A stretch of DNA of 64,000 bases from Tissierella sp. MB52-C2 (GTDB lineage: Bacteria; Bacillota; Clostridia; Tissierellales; Tissierellaceae), in contig NZ_CP133261.1 in assembly GCF_030931715.1 (NCBI RefSeq), positions 2,768,643 through 2,832,642 on the forward strand. Direction: 5' to 3'. Positions 8,446 through 16,247 of the stretch are shown here, one piece after another; the stretch's first letter is position 1; every line of letters begins with the position of its first letter. The translations under genes and the position numbers were made by a program. The notes beneath the pieces are model-generated. The model did no database searches, was not told the origin of the DNA, and was given only the letters and a program-made list of their open reading frames with translations.

Positions 8446-8512
8446 ATCCTCCCTCCTTGGTTGACGAAAAACCTATATTTTCCCCTTTTAGTTGACATCA
8501 TTGTTCCTATTC

Positions 8513-8553
8513 AAAAAAGAGAAGCCCAGGGGTTTTACTTCTCCCTGGGCTTC
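8513..8553 (-). terminator. Strong intrinsic terminator
   Basis: A perfect 11-bp stem, GAAGCCCAGGG paired with CCCTGGGCTTC, with an 11-base loop, is followed on the minus strand by TCTTTTTT. It ends transcription from the unit containing the 110-residue gene at 8724-9056, so the HNH gene probably has its own promoter in 8455-8512. Confidence 0.85.
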
Positions 8554-8588
8554 TAGAGCCTCTACTGTTTTATTGAATATAATACTTG

Positions 8589-8702
8589 TTATGCGACATA
8601 AAAATACCGTAAAATTCTTTTCTGAATAATACGGTATCTTTACTAAATATTTAATTCTATTAATTATGACGTTTAATATAGAGCTTGTGTCATAACTGAC
8701 AC
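8589..8702. promoter_or_regulatory. Cluster of palindromic operator-like sites, left part
   Basis: This gene-free stretch holds AATACCGTAAA (8603-8613) and AATACGGTATC (8628-8638), two versions of the palindrome AATACSGTATT; CTGAATAATACGGTAT (8622-8637), whose exact inverse is at 9208-9223; TTATGCGACA (8589-8598), whose exact inverse is at 9112-9121; and the dyad GTGTCA-TAAC-TGACAC (8687-8702). They look like protein binding sites. No gene is seen here. Confidence 0.5.
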
Positions 8703-8723
8703 TAAAATTATGTTACCTCAGCT

Positions 8724-9056
8724 TTATAAACTGGAATTTATCCTATTATCCTTTTGTCTATATACTTTTAAAGATATTTCTCCTTTAAGTAGACTAACAA
8801 GGTTATTTGTTTTTCTTAATTCTTTTCGAAGTCCCCTGAATTCTTCCTCCCCCACTAATAGCTCATATTCTGTATTTCTGCCACTTCCATCTTCAAATAG
8901 TTCCCCTCTTTGTATTTCAAGCAATAATTGGCGTCCTTTTTCAATATCATCTTTACGATAAGTGAGATTGTCAATTCTTGATTCTGCTATAGCATTATAA
9001 TCTCTTAATTTTCTAATACTGTCATTTATCATTTCCTTTACTTCCTGTTGTGTCAT
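8724..9056 (-). CDS. Coiled-coil phage protein, unknown
   Basis: A 110-residue, mostly helical, charged protein with a probable coiled coil and no cysteines. I do not recognise a family. It lies downstream of the Com-like gene, the position that mom holds in phage Mu, but it shows no methyltransferase or acetyltransferase motif. Inverted repeat pairs lie on both sides. It starts at ATG behind GGGAGGGGTGG. Confidence 0.6.
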   Translation of the reverse strand: MTQQEVKEMINDSIRKLRDYNAIAESRIDNLTYRKDDIEKGRQLLLEIQRGELFEDGSGRNTEYELLVGEEEFRGLRKELRKTNNLVSLLKGEISLKVYRQKDNRINSSL

Positions 9057-9111
9057 ACTTTGTCCACCCCTCCCAAATTCCTATTTTATCAAATTATTCA
9101 AACCATTTATC

Positions 9112-9223
9112 TGTCGCATAATACTACAACTACGACCTACTTATATGATAATTGTAACATACATATCATATAACACCAATAAATCGATGGAATTATTTTA
9201 CTTTTTAATACCGTATTATTCAG
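9112..9223. promoter_or_regulatory. Operator-like sites and promoter upstream of 8724-9056
   Basis: TTATATGATA and TATCATATAA form a perfect 10-bp inverted repeat with a 13-base spacer. A minus-strand promoter TTGGTG-17-TACAAT overlaps it. TGTCGCATAA (9112-9121) and ATACCGTATTATTCAG (9208-9223) are exact inverses of sites at 8589 and 8622. The gene at 8724-9056 is probably regulated here. Confidence 0.45.
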
Positions 9224-9251
9224 TTTTCAAAGTTCGATTTCATGTAAATGA

Positions 9252-9371
9252 TTAGCTATTTTTCCCTGTGTCAAATTTGTTCTTAGTTTTACACCTGTGG
9301 CATATTATTTCTGCTCTCCCTTCAAGTTCAAGAAGTAATTTCCCACATTTTTTACATCTGATTTTCTTCAT
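9252..9371 (-). CDS. Com-like zinc-finger protein
   Basis: A 39-residue protein with CKKC at residues 6-9 and CHRC at 24-27, plus the KLLxELEG...I.CxRCKTKNKF pattern of the Com family. In phage Mu, Com binds the mom mRNA and opens its ribosome site. No mom-type gene follows here, so the target is unknown. The ATG overlaps the TGA of the preceding small gene (ATGA), giving translational coupling. Confidence 0.8.
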   Translation of the reverse strand: MKKIRCKKCGKLLLELEGRAEIICHRCKTKNKFDTGKNS

Positions 9372-9544
9372 TGTTTCACGCTCCACTTATCTGCTGAATA
9401 AATAGCCTTGTCCCAAATTTCTATATAACGATTTTTCTTTACTTCTCCCTCTACTATCTTTGTCATTTCTTTAAAATTCTTATAAGGTATAGCTTCAGCT
9501 ACATTGATACTTAATTCTTTAGAGGATTCTATTAGCTTGTCCAA
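9368..9544 (-). CDS. Small phage protein with TTG start
   Basis: A 58-residue frame starting at TTG behind AAGGAGGGATAAA and ending in an ATGA overlap with the Com-like gene. It is charged and mainly helical; no motif recognised. The ribosome site lies in a CCTTATAAGG palindrome next to a hairpin at 9566-9588 (AGAGGGTAG / CTACCCTCT), so its translation may depend on RNA structure. Confidence 0.7.
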   Translation of the reverse strand: MDKLIESSKELSINVAEAIPYKNFKEMTKIVEGEVKKNRYIEIWDKAIYSADKWSVKQ

Positions 9545-9590
9545 ATTTATCCCTCCTTATAAGGAGAGGGTAGTTGTCCTACCCTCTATA

Positions 9591-10301
9591 TTATGAAATA
9601 ATCTCAATATGTTTTAGTTCTTCTAAACTTCCAGCTAGAAACTCTTTTATTCTTCTCATAACCTCATTCTTCCACGCTCCACCATCTGCTTCATAGAGTG
9701 CTGCTCTTGAACCTTCTTGCATTCTGAATATAAATTTACTTTCTACTTGTTCTATCTCTGGGAATGTTCTATATGGGGCCAATATAACTGGATTAGGTAC
9801 TACTGCTTCGCCTACTGTTGTAATTCCTGTTTTAATAGTTACCTTTTGACTTACGCCATTATCTCCAGTTTCTTTTACTGCTTCATCTCTTATAAGCCCA
9901 GTAAATTTTAATAGTAAATCCTTATCATTATTGTCTGCAAAACTAGATTGAAGCATAATGTTAAACATTTCTGTATCAATGAATGAATCGTATCTAATAT
10001 TGTTTGGTAATATTGCTACTGCTCTTAATATCTCATCTCTTTCTCCTTCTCTTATAGGAGTTAATACTCTTACTTCTCCAGGACTAACTACTTGAATTAA
10101 TAGTCTTACATCATTGTCATCTATATTTGTTTTAATAAAGTCAATAACACTGGTTAAATTGCTTACCTTTAGAGTTTCTATCTTGGGAAGCTTAACTCTA
10201 GTTAAAGGTACCTTTGTAAATAATCCGTTTTCTGTTGATACTAAAACCTCTTCTTCATAACCTAATCCAACTAAATATTCTAAAGCATCTTTATTTAACA
10301 T
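9591..10301 (-). CDS. Phage early protein, unknown
   Basis: A 236-residue protein without an obvious catalytic motif. It has an N-terminal LNKDALEYLVGLGYEEE segment, a central region with a VLTPIREGERDEIL stretch, and a C-terminal EADGGAWKNEVMRRIKEFL helix. Similar proteins in other prophages are of unknown function and lie beside recombination or replication genes, as this does. Start ATG with a clear ribosome site. Confidence 0.6.
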   Translation of the reverse strand: MLNKDALEYLVGLGYEEEVLVSTENGLFTKVPLTRVKLPKIETLKVSNLTSVIDFIKTNIDDNDVRLLIQVVSPGEVRVLTPIREGERDEILRAVAILPNNIRYDSFIDTEMFNIMLQSSFADNNDKDLLLKFTGLIRDEAVKETGDNGVSQKVTIKTGITTVGEAVVPNPVILAPYRTFPEIEQVESKFIFRMQEGSRAALYEADGGAWKNEVMRRIKEFLAGSLEELKHIEIIS

Positions 10302-10323
10302 TTTCCATTCCTCCTAAATTTTA

Positions 10324-10707
10324 TTATTTTACTAATTTAATTCCTGCTTTTTCTAATTCATTAGGGCTCAATATTTCCCCTGTATCTTCATCTACTTGTA
10401 AATACTGCTGTCCTTTAAGCTGATTATTATATTCACTTGCTATTATTCCGCCTTGGCCATCTCTGTCTATTAATATCTTTGTTGCAACTGATTTCGTAGC
10501 TGCTAACTTAGTTTTAGTGTCAATGCCTACTATACTAAGTTCTCTGTCCTCACTTGGTACAAAGGTCAATTCTAATGTTAACTTTCTTTTTGTTTCAGGT
10601 TTTGTATTAGGGTCTGCTATGTTTTCTAATACTTCTTTTAATGCTAAATTAAATTTCTCTGCTAATGCTCCTCCTGCGAATTTCTCTAAATTAATTGCGT
10701 TATTCAT
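10324..10707 (-). CDS. Phage protein of the so-called replication terminator group
   Basis: A 127-residue protein (INLEKFAGGALAEKFNLALK N-terminal region) with a KPETKRKLTLELTFVP core and a C-terminal QYLQVDEDTGEIL. Similar clostridial phage proteins are often labelled replication terminator protein, but I know of no experimental support and would treat that name as a placeholder. It lies between RecU and the 236-residue gene in the early operon. Confidence 0.6.
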   Translation of the reverse strand: MNNAINLEKFAGGALAEKFNLALKEVLENIADPNTKPETKRKLTLELTFVPSEDRELSIVGIDTKTKLAATKSVATKILIDRDGQGGIIASEYNNQLKGQQYLQVDEDTGEILSPNELEKAGIKLVK

Positions 10708-10709
10708 CC

Positions 10710-11225
10710 TTATCCCTCCATTTTTATTCCTTCTAAGTAATCTAGCATTATTCCATCTCTAGATTTTACTTTCTTACAGTTGCATTCAAATTCATTAAAA
10801 GCTATACTTCCAAATCCTCTCTTCCCTTTATTTTCTTGATACTGTTTCCAATACCAACTTAAAGTCAACCAATCCAATCTATAAACCTTGTCAAACTTAG
10901 TAAAGTTGATTAATAGAAATGTTATTCCTCCATGCTCATACCAATTTTTCATGAAACTTATTTGATGTTCTTGAATATTACTAAGAGGAAATCTATTTTT
11001 TTCCCTGGTCTCCTTTGCATCAAAGGCTATTGGTGTACCTTGGTATACTCCAATAAAATCTAATGTGCTTTTTTCTTCATAGTAGGCAGAGATAATTTGC
11101 CCTCCTCTCTGAATCGGTTTCATTGGAGTAGATATTTTTTGCACTAATGCTATCCCTTTTCTCTTATAAGCTTTATTTGATATGTTTACTATTTCTTCAA
11201 ATACATCTCCTCTGTGATAACCCAT
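10710..11225 (-). CDS. recU: Holliday junction resolvase RecU-like
   Basis: A 171-residue nuclease. It has the RecU pattern: an N-terminal GDVFEEIVNISNKAYKRKGI helix, KISTPM, then the catalytic core EEKSTLDFIGVYQGTPIAFD and AKET, giving the acidic and lysine residues of a PD-(D/E)xK type site, then ISFMKNWYEHGGITFLLINF. RecU cuts Holliday junctions; a phage copy would resolve branched DNA before packaging. It is somewhat shorter than cellular RecU (about 200 residues). Confidence 0.88.
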   Translation of the reverse strand: MGYHRGDVFEEIVNISNKAYKRKGIALVQKISTPMKPIQRGGQIISAYYEEKSTLDFIGVYQGTPIAFDAKETREKNRFPLSNIQEHQISFMKNWYEHGGITFLLINFTKFDKVYRLDWLTLSWYWKQYQENKGKRGFGSIAFNEFECNCKKVKSRDGIMLDYLEGIKMEG

Positions 11226-11280
11226 AAATACCTCCTATCGCAAAATACTACTTACTATAAATTCTTTAAGTAATGTTCCT

Positions 11281-11478
11281 CTAATTAGCTTTTTTAATAT
11301 TTTCATTTTCATTAGCTACCATCTCCTTTGCTTTAGCTATAGCTTCATTAAAATTACAATTCAAATCAAGGTACATTATCTCAACTTCTTTAGATATTTC
11401 TAATGCTTCTTTATGAGTCATTTCAGGATTCTCCTTTTTTATTTCAGCTGCTATTTTATATTTATCTATTTTATTCAA
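11281..11478 (-). CDS. Small phage protein, unknown
   Basis: A 65-residue helical protein (NPEMTHKEALEISKEVEIMY core). It starts at TTG behind GGAGGTGA and overlaps the previous small gene by eight bases. No motif recognised. Confidence 0.6.
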   Translation of the reverse strand: MNKIDKYKIAAEIKKENPEMTHKEALEISKEVEIMYLDLNCNFNEAIAKAKEMVANENENIKKAN

Positions 11479-11605
11479 GTGGAGTCACCTCCAATATTTT
11501 AATAGCTCTATCTAACGCTTGTCTGTCTTTTTCAGAAAGATATTTATCTGCACTTCTTTTATATTTCAAACTCATCAACCTTCCTACAATCTCTTCCTTA
11601 TTCAT
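11471..11605 (-). CDS. Small phage protein, unknown
   Basis: A 44-residue frame (MNKEEIVGRL start) that opens at an ATG inside the last codons of the preceding small gene, behind AAGGAGGATTCTT. It ends inside the next gene. It is basic and helical. Tight coupling on both sides supports it as a real gene; function unknown. Confidence 0.6.
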   Translation of the reverse strand: MNKEEIVGRLMSLKYKRSADKYLSEKDRQALDRAIKILEVTPLE

Positions 11606-11726
11606 AAGAATCCTCCTTCGTTCCCATCTCATGAAACACATTTGCAATGCTATACATCTCCTGGTCTTCTTCTTTCTTTTCTCCGAAGTATTTATATAAA
11701 TCTTTCATAGCATCAATTCCGTTCAT
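11598..11726 (-). CDS. Small phage protein, unknown
   Basis: A 42-residue acidic frame (MNGIDAMKDL start) that begins inside the last codons of dnaB behind an AGGAG site and overlaps the next small gene by eight bases. Function unknown. It belongs to a run of three tiny coupled genes after the helicase. Confidence 0.55.
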   Translation of the reverse strand: MNGIDAMKDLYKYFGEKKEEDQEMYSIANVFHEMGTKEDSYE

Positions 11727-12984
11727 AGCTTTCACTCCTGTTTAGAAACTTTGTATATTCTTCATACCAAGTCAATTTAGTTCTTCCAACCCTTCCATTT
11801 CTATTTTTAGCTATCACTATATCTGCATCTCTTTTTATTTCTATATTTGTTCTATCATAGTAGTATTCACGATGTAAAAACATAATCACATCTGCATCAA
11901 ATTCTAATTGTCCCGTTTCTCTTAAGTCACTCATTACTGGTATCTTTACATCCCTCGTTTCATTTGCTCTAGATAAACTAGATACTACCAATACAGGAAC
12001 ATCTAACATTTTAGCCATGTTTTTTATGTCATTTGATACTTGCTCTAATTGTTCTCTCTTAGTTCCCTTAGAGTTTGACTTAACTTTTTGTAGGTAGTCT
12101 ACTATGACTAGATCTAAGCCTTCTTGTCTTTTTAACTTTCTACACATTGATTGCATATCTGATACCATTTTATTAGGGTCATCATCTATTAATAAGTTTT
12201 TATTTAATAAGTAATTAGCAGTATTCTGGAGTTTAGTCCATTCTTTTACGTCCATTTCTCTTTTATATCCTGTTTGTACCAATGACATGGATTTTAATAA
12301 TCTTTCGACTAGCTGCTCTTTGCTCATTTCATAACTGAAAAATGCTATTGTTTTTTCTTCGGTTAATAAATTTCCTGCTATATTTATAGCTAATGCTGTT
12401 TTACCTATGGAAGGCCTTGCACCTAATAAGATATATTCTGAATTTCTTAATCCGCCGATTATATCATCTAGCCTGTCATATCCTGTTTTTAACCCCATTT
12501 CTAATTCCCCAGATGATACTTTTTCTATACGTTGATATACATCTAGTAGTATTCCATCGAGTCTTGTAAATTCACTTGTAGATGTTTCCTCTCTAAGTTC
12601 AAATATCTCTTTTTCAGCTAACTCTGCTAATTCTTCTCCAGTTTTATTTGGATCCCTGATTCCATCTGCTAATTTATATAACTTTCTTTTAAGTGATACA
12701 TCTTTTAGTTGCTCTACATACTGCTTAAAGTTTGCTGTAGTTGGTAGTGATTCACTTAGTGTAGCTAAATATGATACATCTACTTGCTTATTTAGTTCTA
12801 TATATAAAGTTAGATAGTCAACTTGTTTTTCTTTTTTAACTATATTTTGTATTCCTATGAATATTTTTTTGTGTAGCCCATCTGTAAAGTCATCTACGTT
12901 TAAAAGACCATAGTCTAAGCTACATTCACCATCAATTATCATACAAGCTAATACCGCTCGTTCTGTCTCTATATCCTTATACAT
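11713..12984 (-). CDS. dnaB: Replicative DNA helicase (DnaB type)
   Basis: A 423-residue hexameric helicase. The N-terminal domain (residues 1-100, MYKDIETERAVLACMI) matches DnaB_N. The RecA-like C-terminal domain has Walker A GARPSIGKTAL near residue 190, Walker B LDLVIVDYLQ near 290 and the arginine-bearing tail. It would unwind phage DNA at the fork. It follows the HTH initiator gene directly (TAG then ATG), which likely supplies the loading function. Confidence 0.95.
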   Translation of the reverse strand: MYKDIETERAVLACMIIDGECSLDYGLLNVDDFTDGLHKKIFIGIQNIVKKEKQVDYLTLYIELNKQVDVSYLATLSESLPTTANFKQYVEQLKDVSLKRKLYKLADGIRDPNKTGEELAELAEKEIFELREETSTSEFTRLDGILLDVYQRIEKVSSGELEMGLKTGYDRLDDIIGGLRNSEYILLGARPSIGKTALAINIAGNLLTEEKTIAFFSYEMSKEQLVERLLKSMSLVQTGYKREMDVKEWTKLQNTANYLLNKNLLIDDDPNKMVSDMQSMCRKLKRQEGLDLVIVDYLQKVKSNSKGTKREQLEQVSNDIKNMAKMLDVPVLVVSSLSRANETRDVKIPVMSDLRETGQLEFDADVIMFLHREYYYDRTNIEIKRDADIVIAKNRNGRVGRTKLTWYEEYTKFLNRSESYERN

Positions 12985-13668
12985 CTAGTAAACCTCCATT
13001 CCAGCATATGGATTGTCCCCAGGCTTGGCTTTTTCTACATCCTTGCCTTCCGTCTTCCACTTTTTTAATATTCCTTCTACATAAGTTAATCTCCTTGCAT
13101 TACTCTTTACTGCCACCTCGATTGCTTCTAAGACCCACTCATCTGTAAAATTATCAACTAAACCTACTAGCATATCTCTAGTCATCATATTTATAGTTCC
13201 AAATCCATTTTGTTCAAAAGCTTGTACTATTTTTCTAAAACTATCATCACCATCTTCTGTAGTATTAGTTGTATTATTAAATAATGTATTATTATCCTTG
13301 ACGTTTTCGTCAATAGGGTCAATGATGTTTTCATCAATAGGGTATTGATTATTTTGTTCATACCTATTGATGTTTTTATCAATAGGGTGGCTACCTATAT
13401 ATATTCTTCTTTCTTTTACTGATTTTGTTCCTTCATGATAGATTAATTTAGTTTTTATATAGCCTAATTCCTCTAATTTGCTAACCCATCTTGATACTGT
13501 TGCTTTAGATACGTTATATAATTCTGCAAAATAACTATTATTTGCCCAACAATAACCTTTTTCATTACATAACGCAGTTATCTCTCCGTACAACAATTTT
13601 GCATTAGGAGCTAGTTCTTTGTCATACCTTACATTTGCAGGTATTATTGCATAATATGCCTTATTCAT
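12985..13668 (-). CDS. Phage replication initiator with N-terminal HTH
   Basis: A 227-residue protein. Residues 1-75 form a winged helix ([20 protein letters not shown], then [19 protein letters not shown]) of the HTH_36 type. The C-terminal part (about 145-210) looks like the DnaD/DnaB_2 helicase-loading fold. The linker contains three PIDxN repeats encoded by 20-bp DNA repeats (13300-13388) that look like iterons. As in lambda O, the origin may therefore lie in the initiator gene. The downstream neighbour is dnaB. Confidence 0.85.
   Translation of the reverse strand: MNKAYYAIIPANVRYDKELAPNAKLLYGEITALCNEKGYCWANNSYFAELYNVSKATVSRWVSKLEELGYIKTKLIYHEGTKSVKERRIYIGSHPIDKNINRYEQNNQYPIDENIIDPIDENVKDNNTLFNNTTNTTEDGDDSFRKIVQAFEQNGFGTINMMTRDMLVGLVDNFTDEWVLEAIEVAVKSNARRLTYVEGILKKWKTEGKDVEKAKPGDNPYAGMEVY
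13300..13388. repeat. Iteron-like repeats, candidate phage replication origin
   Basis: Three copies of GATGTTTTCATCAATAGGGT occur at 13300-13319 (two changes), 13324-13343 and 13369-13388 (one change). The third is preceded by its inverse, CCTATTGAT, giving a 9-bp hairpin with ATCAATAGG. The spacing is 24 and 45 bases, about two and four helical turns. They lie within the initiator gene linker. Confidence 0.7.
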
Positions 13669-13713
13669 AAGTTCACCTCCAAATTTGAGGGGAAGAAATC
13701 CCCCTCAATCTAA

Positions 13714-14301
13714 TTATCCTCCTAGTCCCTGCAACATTTCTATGACTTCACTAGCTTCTTTTTTAGTTAGTGCTTTGCTACTGTCTTTGTTATAAGCAGT
13801 CTTTATATACTTCTTCATTGCTTCAGATCCATAGTTTTTATCCTCAACTAACTTATACATAAAATTAAGTTGCTTATCACTTGCTAGGCTATTATCTACC
13901 ATAGCTTGCTTGTCCGGATCTGTTTTATTAGCAGCCCCAGAAGTCACTGGTACTTGTTCATCTTCTTCTCCTAATTCTTCAAATGCTGTCATACCTACAT
14001 TTGTTAGATCTCTCAGCGCTCTAGCTTTTGCTCTAGTGCTTGCCATTCGGATTATGTGAGGTCTTATCATAGAATTAGTGGAGTTAGGACCTGCATCTCC
14101 TATATCTATAAATGTTTCTTTCTCTGTCTTAGCTGTAGCTTTCACTATTGCTATCATTTCATTTTCATTAGTGGGTATCTGAAGTAACTCTACTTCCATA
14201 GAAATTAATCCTTTCTGATGTGCAAGATCTAGTAATCCTTCATAAGTTACAAACTGCTTTCCTTTTAAATTTACAATAAACCTTTCATCAATCTTACTCA
14301 T
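13714..14301 (-). CDS. Probable phage single-strand annealing-like protein
   Basis: A 195-residue protein with the segment ERFIVNLKGKQFVTYEGLLDL at the start, a DIGDAGPNSTNS and RMASTRAKARALRDLTNVG core (about residues 65-110), then a linker and a C-terminal helical region ASDKQLNFMYKLVEDKNYGS like those on ERF and similar recombinases. I infer a Rad52/ERF-like annealing role from these segments and from the adjacent Gam-like gene, but cannot prove the family. A hairpin (13684-13707) without a T-run follows. Confidence 0.55.
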   Translation of the reverse strand: MSKIDERFIVNLKGKQFVTYEGLLDLAHQKGLISMEVELLQIPTNENEMIAIVKATAKTEKETFIDIGDAGPNSTNSMIRPHIIRMASTRAKARALRDLTNVGMTAFEELGEEDEQVPVTSGAANKTDPDKQAMVDNSLASDKQLNFMYKLVEDKNYGSEAMKKYIKTAYNKDSSKALTKKEASEVIEMLQGLGG

Positions 14302-14303
14302 AT

Positions 14304-14852
14304 TTATACCTCCACCTTAAACTCAGGAGCTCTTTCAACCACTTCTACACCTTCTACTATCTCCCCCTCCTCTGTAACTACTTGTCCATTTACTACTTTA
14401 GTAGCTGCCTTTAATTCTCCCCATTTTGCCTGCTTTTTTATCTCTACAAATTCATTCATACTATTACTTTCTAGCCATTCTGTTAACTTAGCATCATCTC
14501 TCTCAAAATTAGGTCCAGGGAATTTCTTAATTAATTCTACAGAAGGTAATCTATATTTAGATTGTGTTTTAGTTTTCTTTAACTGCTTTTCATCTATAGA
14601 TTCAAAATATTCCTGTAGATAAAAATCTCTATTCTGAATGATATTTTTCTCTTCATTTTTAACTGCTTCTAGTTTTTCCTTCAATATTTCTATTTTGTTT
14701 TCTAAAGATATTTTAAATCTTCTAACCTCTATAAGGTCCTCTTCCTTCTTATCAATCCACCACTCAGCTTCTTCATCTGACTTAATTCTCCATCTATCTT
14801 TTTCTACTTCCTCTAAGTGTTCATCTATGGTATTTTCTAATATCTCTGACAT
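14304..14852 (-). CDS. Host-nuclease inhibitor, Gam-like
   Basis: A 182-residue protein with an N-terminal coiled coil (residues 20-80), a KYRLPSVELIKKFPGP region and a C-terminal VEIKKQAKWGELKAATKV segment. This agrees with Mu Gam-like proteins, Ku-like dimers that bind DNA ends and block RecBCD/AddAB-type nucleases. It is next to the annealing-like protein, a common recombination pair in phages. Confidence 0.75.
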   Translation of the reverse strand: MSEILENTIDEHLEEVEKDRWRIKSDEEAEWWIDKKEEDLIEVRRFKISLENKIEILKEKLEAVKNEEKNIIQNRDFYLQEYFESIDEKQLKKTKTQSKYRLPSVELIKKFPGPNFERDDAKLTEWLESNSMNEFVEIKKQAKWGELKAATKVVNGQVVTEEGEIVEGVEVVERAPEFKVEV

Positions 14853-14996
14853 TTACTTTTCCCCCTTATGATTTTTTACATCTGCAACTACTAATTTTTT
14901 ATATATTTCAACTGCAATAAGTACTGCTCCGCATCTGCAGTTGAACAAATTATTCTTTTTAATATTTACATCTCGACCGCATTTAGGACAGTTCAC
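14853..14996 (-). CDS. Small zinc-ribbon protein
   Basis: A 47-residue frame starting at GTG inside the ATGTGA end of the preceding gene. It has CPKC at residues 3-6 and CRC at 20-22, enough for a zinc ribbon. It ends two bases before the Gam-like gene. It may be a phage homologue of small Com-like proteins; function unknown. Confidence 0.6.
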   Translation of the reverse strand: MNCPKCGRDVNIKKNNLFNCRCGAVLIAVEIYKKLVVADVKNHKGEK

Positions 14997-15433
14997 ATCG
15001 CAATTCTCTCTTCATCTTGCATAGTCAAGTGAGTTTCAAATAACTTATTAAACATCCTAAATCCTGTAGATCCACTTATATCGCAATGTTTTGTTACCAT
15101 TAACAACGCTTCTCTAGCTTTGTATACCGACTTATTGGCAGCAGTATAGCTTATTTGATATTTCTCGCTATATATTAGTGGAAGAGCTTGTCTCGATGTT
15201 TTCAATATATTATCTTCCACAACGATGCTCCTACACTCCTGCTTACCTCTCTTGACGGCTCTATCATATGTTTCTTTAACTATGAGTTCTTCTTCTATCC
15301 ATCCATCAGCATGAGTTGTATATGCCTTCATCTTAGTGTAGTATTCTTCACCTTCTAATATATATTTAAAGTATTTCACCCATCTTAGTCTTGCTCTATT
15401 ATCCTTCGCTCCTGCTCTTGAAAATTTAATCAT
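14993..15433 (-). CDS. Phage early protein, unknown
   Basis: A 146-residue basic protein with no recognised domain. The C-terminal half is helical (YQISYTAANKSVYKAREALL) with a possible HTH. It is behind an AAGGAGG site and is coupled to the following zinc-ribbon gene. Confidence 0.55.
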   Translation of the reverse strand: MIKFSRAGAKDNRARLRWVKYFKYILEGEEYYTKMKAYTTHADGWIEEELIVKETYDRAVKRGKQECRSIVVEDNILKTSRQALPLIYSEKYQISYTAANKSVYKAREALLMVTKHCDISGSTGFRMFNKLFETHLTMQDEERIAM

Positions 15434-15478
15434 TGTGCATACCTCCTTGATTGTGGTATAATAATAAAAAGTATTTTT

Positions 15479-15643
15479 TTAAACTGTTGAGCTTTTCAGA
15501 TGGCCGTCTGATAGCTCTTTTTCTTTATCTATCAAAGTTAAATCCTTTCCATTACTCCAAATACAACAAATCCCTAAAGGATAATACTCTTGACAATCCT
15601 CTACGCATATTCTACTTGCTACATTTTTAAACAATTGCATCAT
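15479..15643 (-). CDS. Small cysteine-containing protein, tentative
   Basis: A 54-residue frame opening at an ATG-ATG inside the last codons of the preceding gene, with AGGAG just before it. It has four cysteines (C13, C17, C26, C27), which could bind metal. Coupling and the fit to the gap between genes favour it; there is no recognised family. Confidence 0.45.
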   Translation of the reverse strand: MMQLFKNVASRICVEDCQEYYPLGICCIWSNGKDLTLIDKEKELSDGHLKSSTV

Positions 15644-16031
15644 CTCCTACAAAACAGAGTCCTTCAAAATAGAGATTAATAATGTTACTCTTAGTATGAA
15701 TATCTAATTTATTTATGCGATTCATTGCCTTCTTTTTACTTTCTTCTACTTGCTTTTGAGTTTTAAAGAACTTACAATCCTTACAATTTTTAGCCCTTAA
15801 AACTATACAACTCCTACCATTGTCTGCAAAACACTTCTCCATAATATCCTCCTCTATTTCTATTAATATCATTGGGTTATTAGATTTTTTTCTTTTATCT
15901 AACTTTCTTCTATAAGCTTGTGTTTTATAGTAAGCTATAGTATCTTTTCTTACTTCTAATTGATTAGCTATATCAGAAATAGTACCTATAGATAAAATGT
16001 CTTCCCCTTTATAAAGAGCAAATTCCTTCAT
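15627..16031 (-). CDS. Phage protein with HTH-like N-terminus
   Basis: A 134-residue protein. Residues 1-40 read as a small DNA-binding or adaptor module (FALYKGEDILSIGTISDIAN, then an HTH that recognises a target). A CKDCKFFK segment and two further cysteines may bind zinc. Similar proteins are frequent in clostridial prophages, function unknown. Its ATG overlaps the TGA of the gene before it. Confidence 0.6.
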   Translation of the reverse strand: MKEFALYKGEDILSIGTISDIANQLEVRKDTIAYYKTQAYRRKLDKRKKSNNPMILIEIEEDIMEKCFADNGRSCIVLRAKNCKDCKFFKTQKQVEESKKKAMNRINKLDIHTKSNIINLYFEGLCFVGDDAIV

Positions 16032-16246
16032 TGCTTGTCCACTCCTTTACAGCGAATTGGATTCAAATTTCTTTTATTTGTTAATGATTCAAATTCTGCT
16101 GCCTTTTCTGATGGAATCTGAACCCCAACAACTCCAAACCTTTCAAAAACTGAACTTTGTGCTTGAAATAAATTATCAGCATAAACTACCTGGTAATGAT
16201 TTATTAGTTGCGGAACTTCTGGAAACGTAAATATAAATTTTTTCAT
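16028..16246 (-). CDS. Small phage protein, unknown
   Basis: A 72-residue protein (MKKFIFTFPEVPQLINHYQV start) with no motif I recognise. It ends in an overlap with the downstream HTH gene and is separated by one base from the upstream HTH regulator, so it belongs to the same early operon. Confidence 0.55.
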   Translation of the reverse strand: MKKFIFTFPEVPQLINHYQVVYADNLFQAQSSVFERFGVVGVQIPSEKAAEFESLTNKRNLNPIRCKGVDKQ

Positions 16247-16247
16247 C

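Noticed and set aside
13684-13707. TTGAGGGG/CCCCTCAA hairpin between the annealing-like and initiator genes as terminator
   Set aside because: No T-run follows on the minus strand; it may affect translation but is not an intrinsic terminator.
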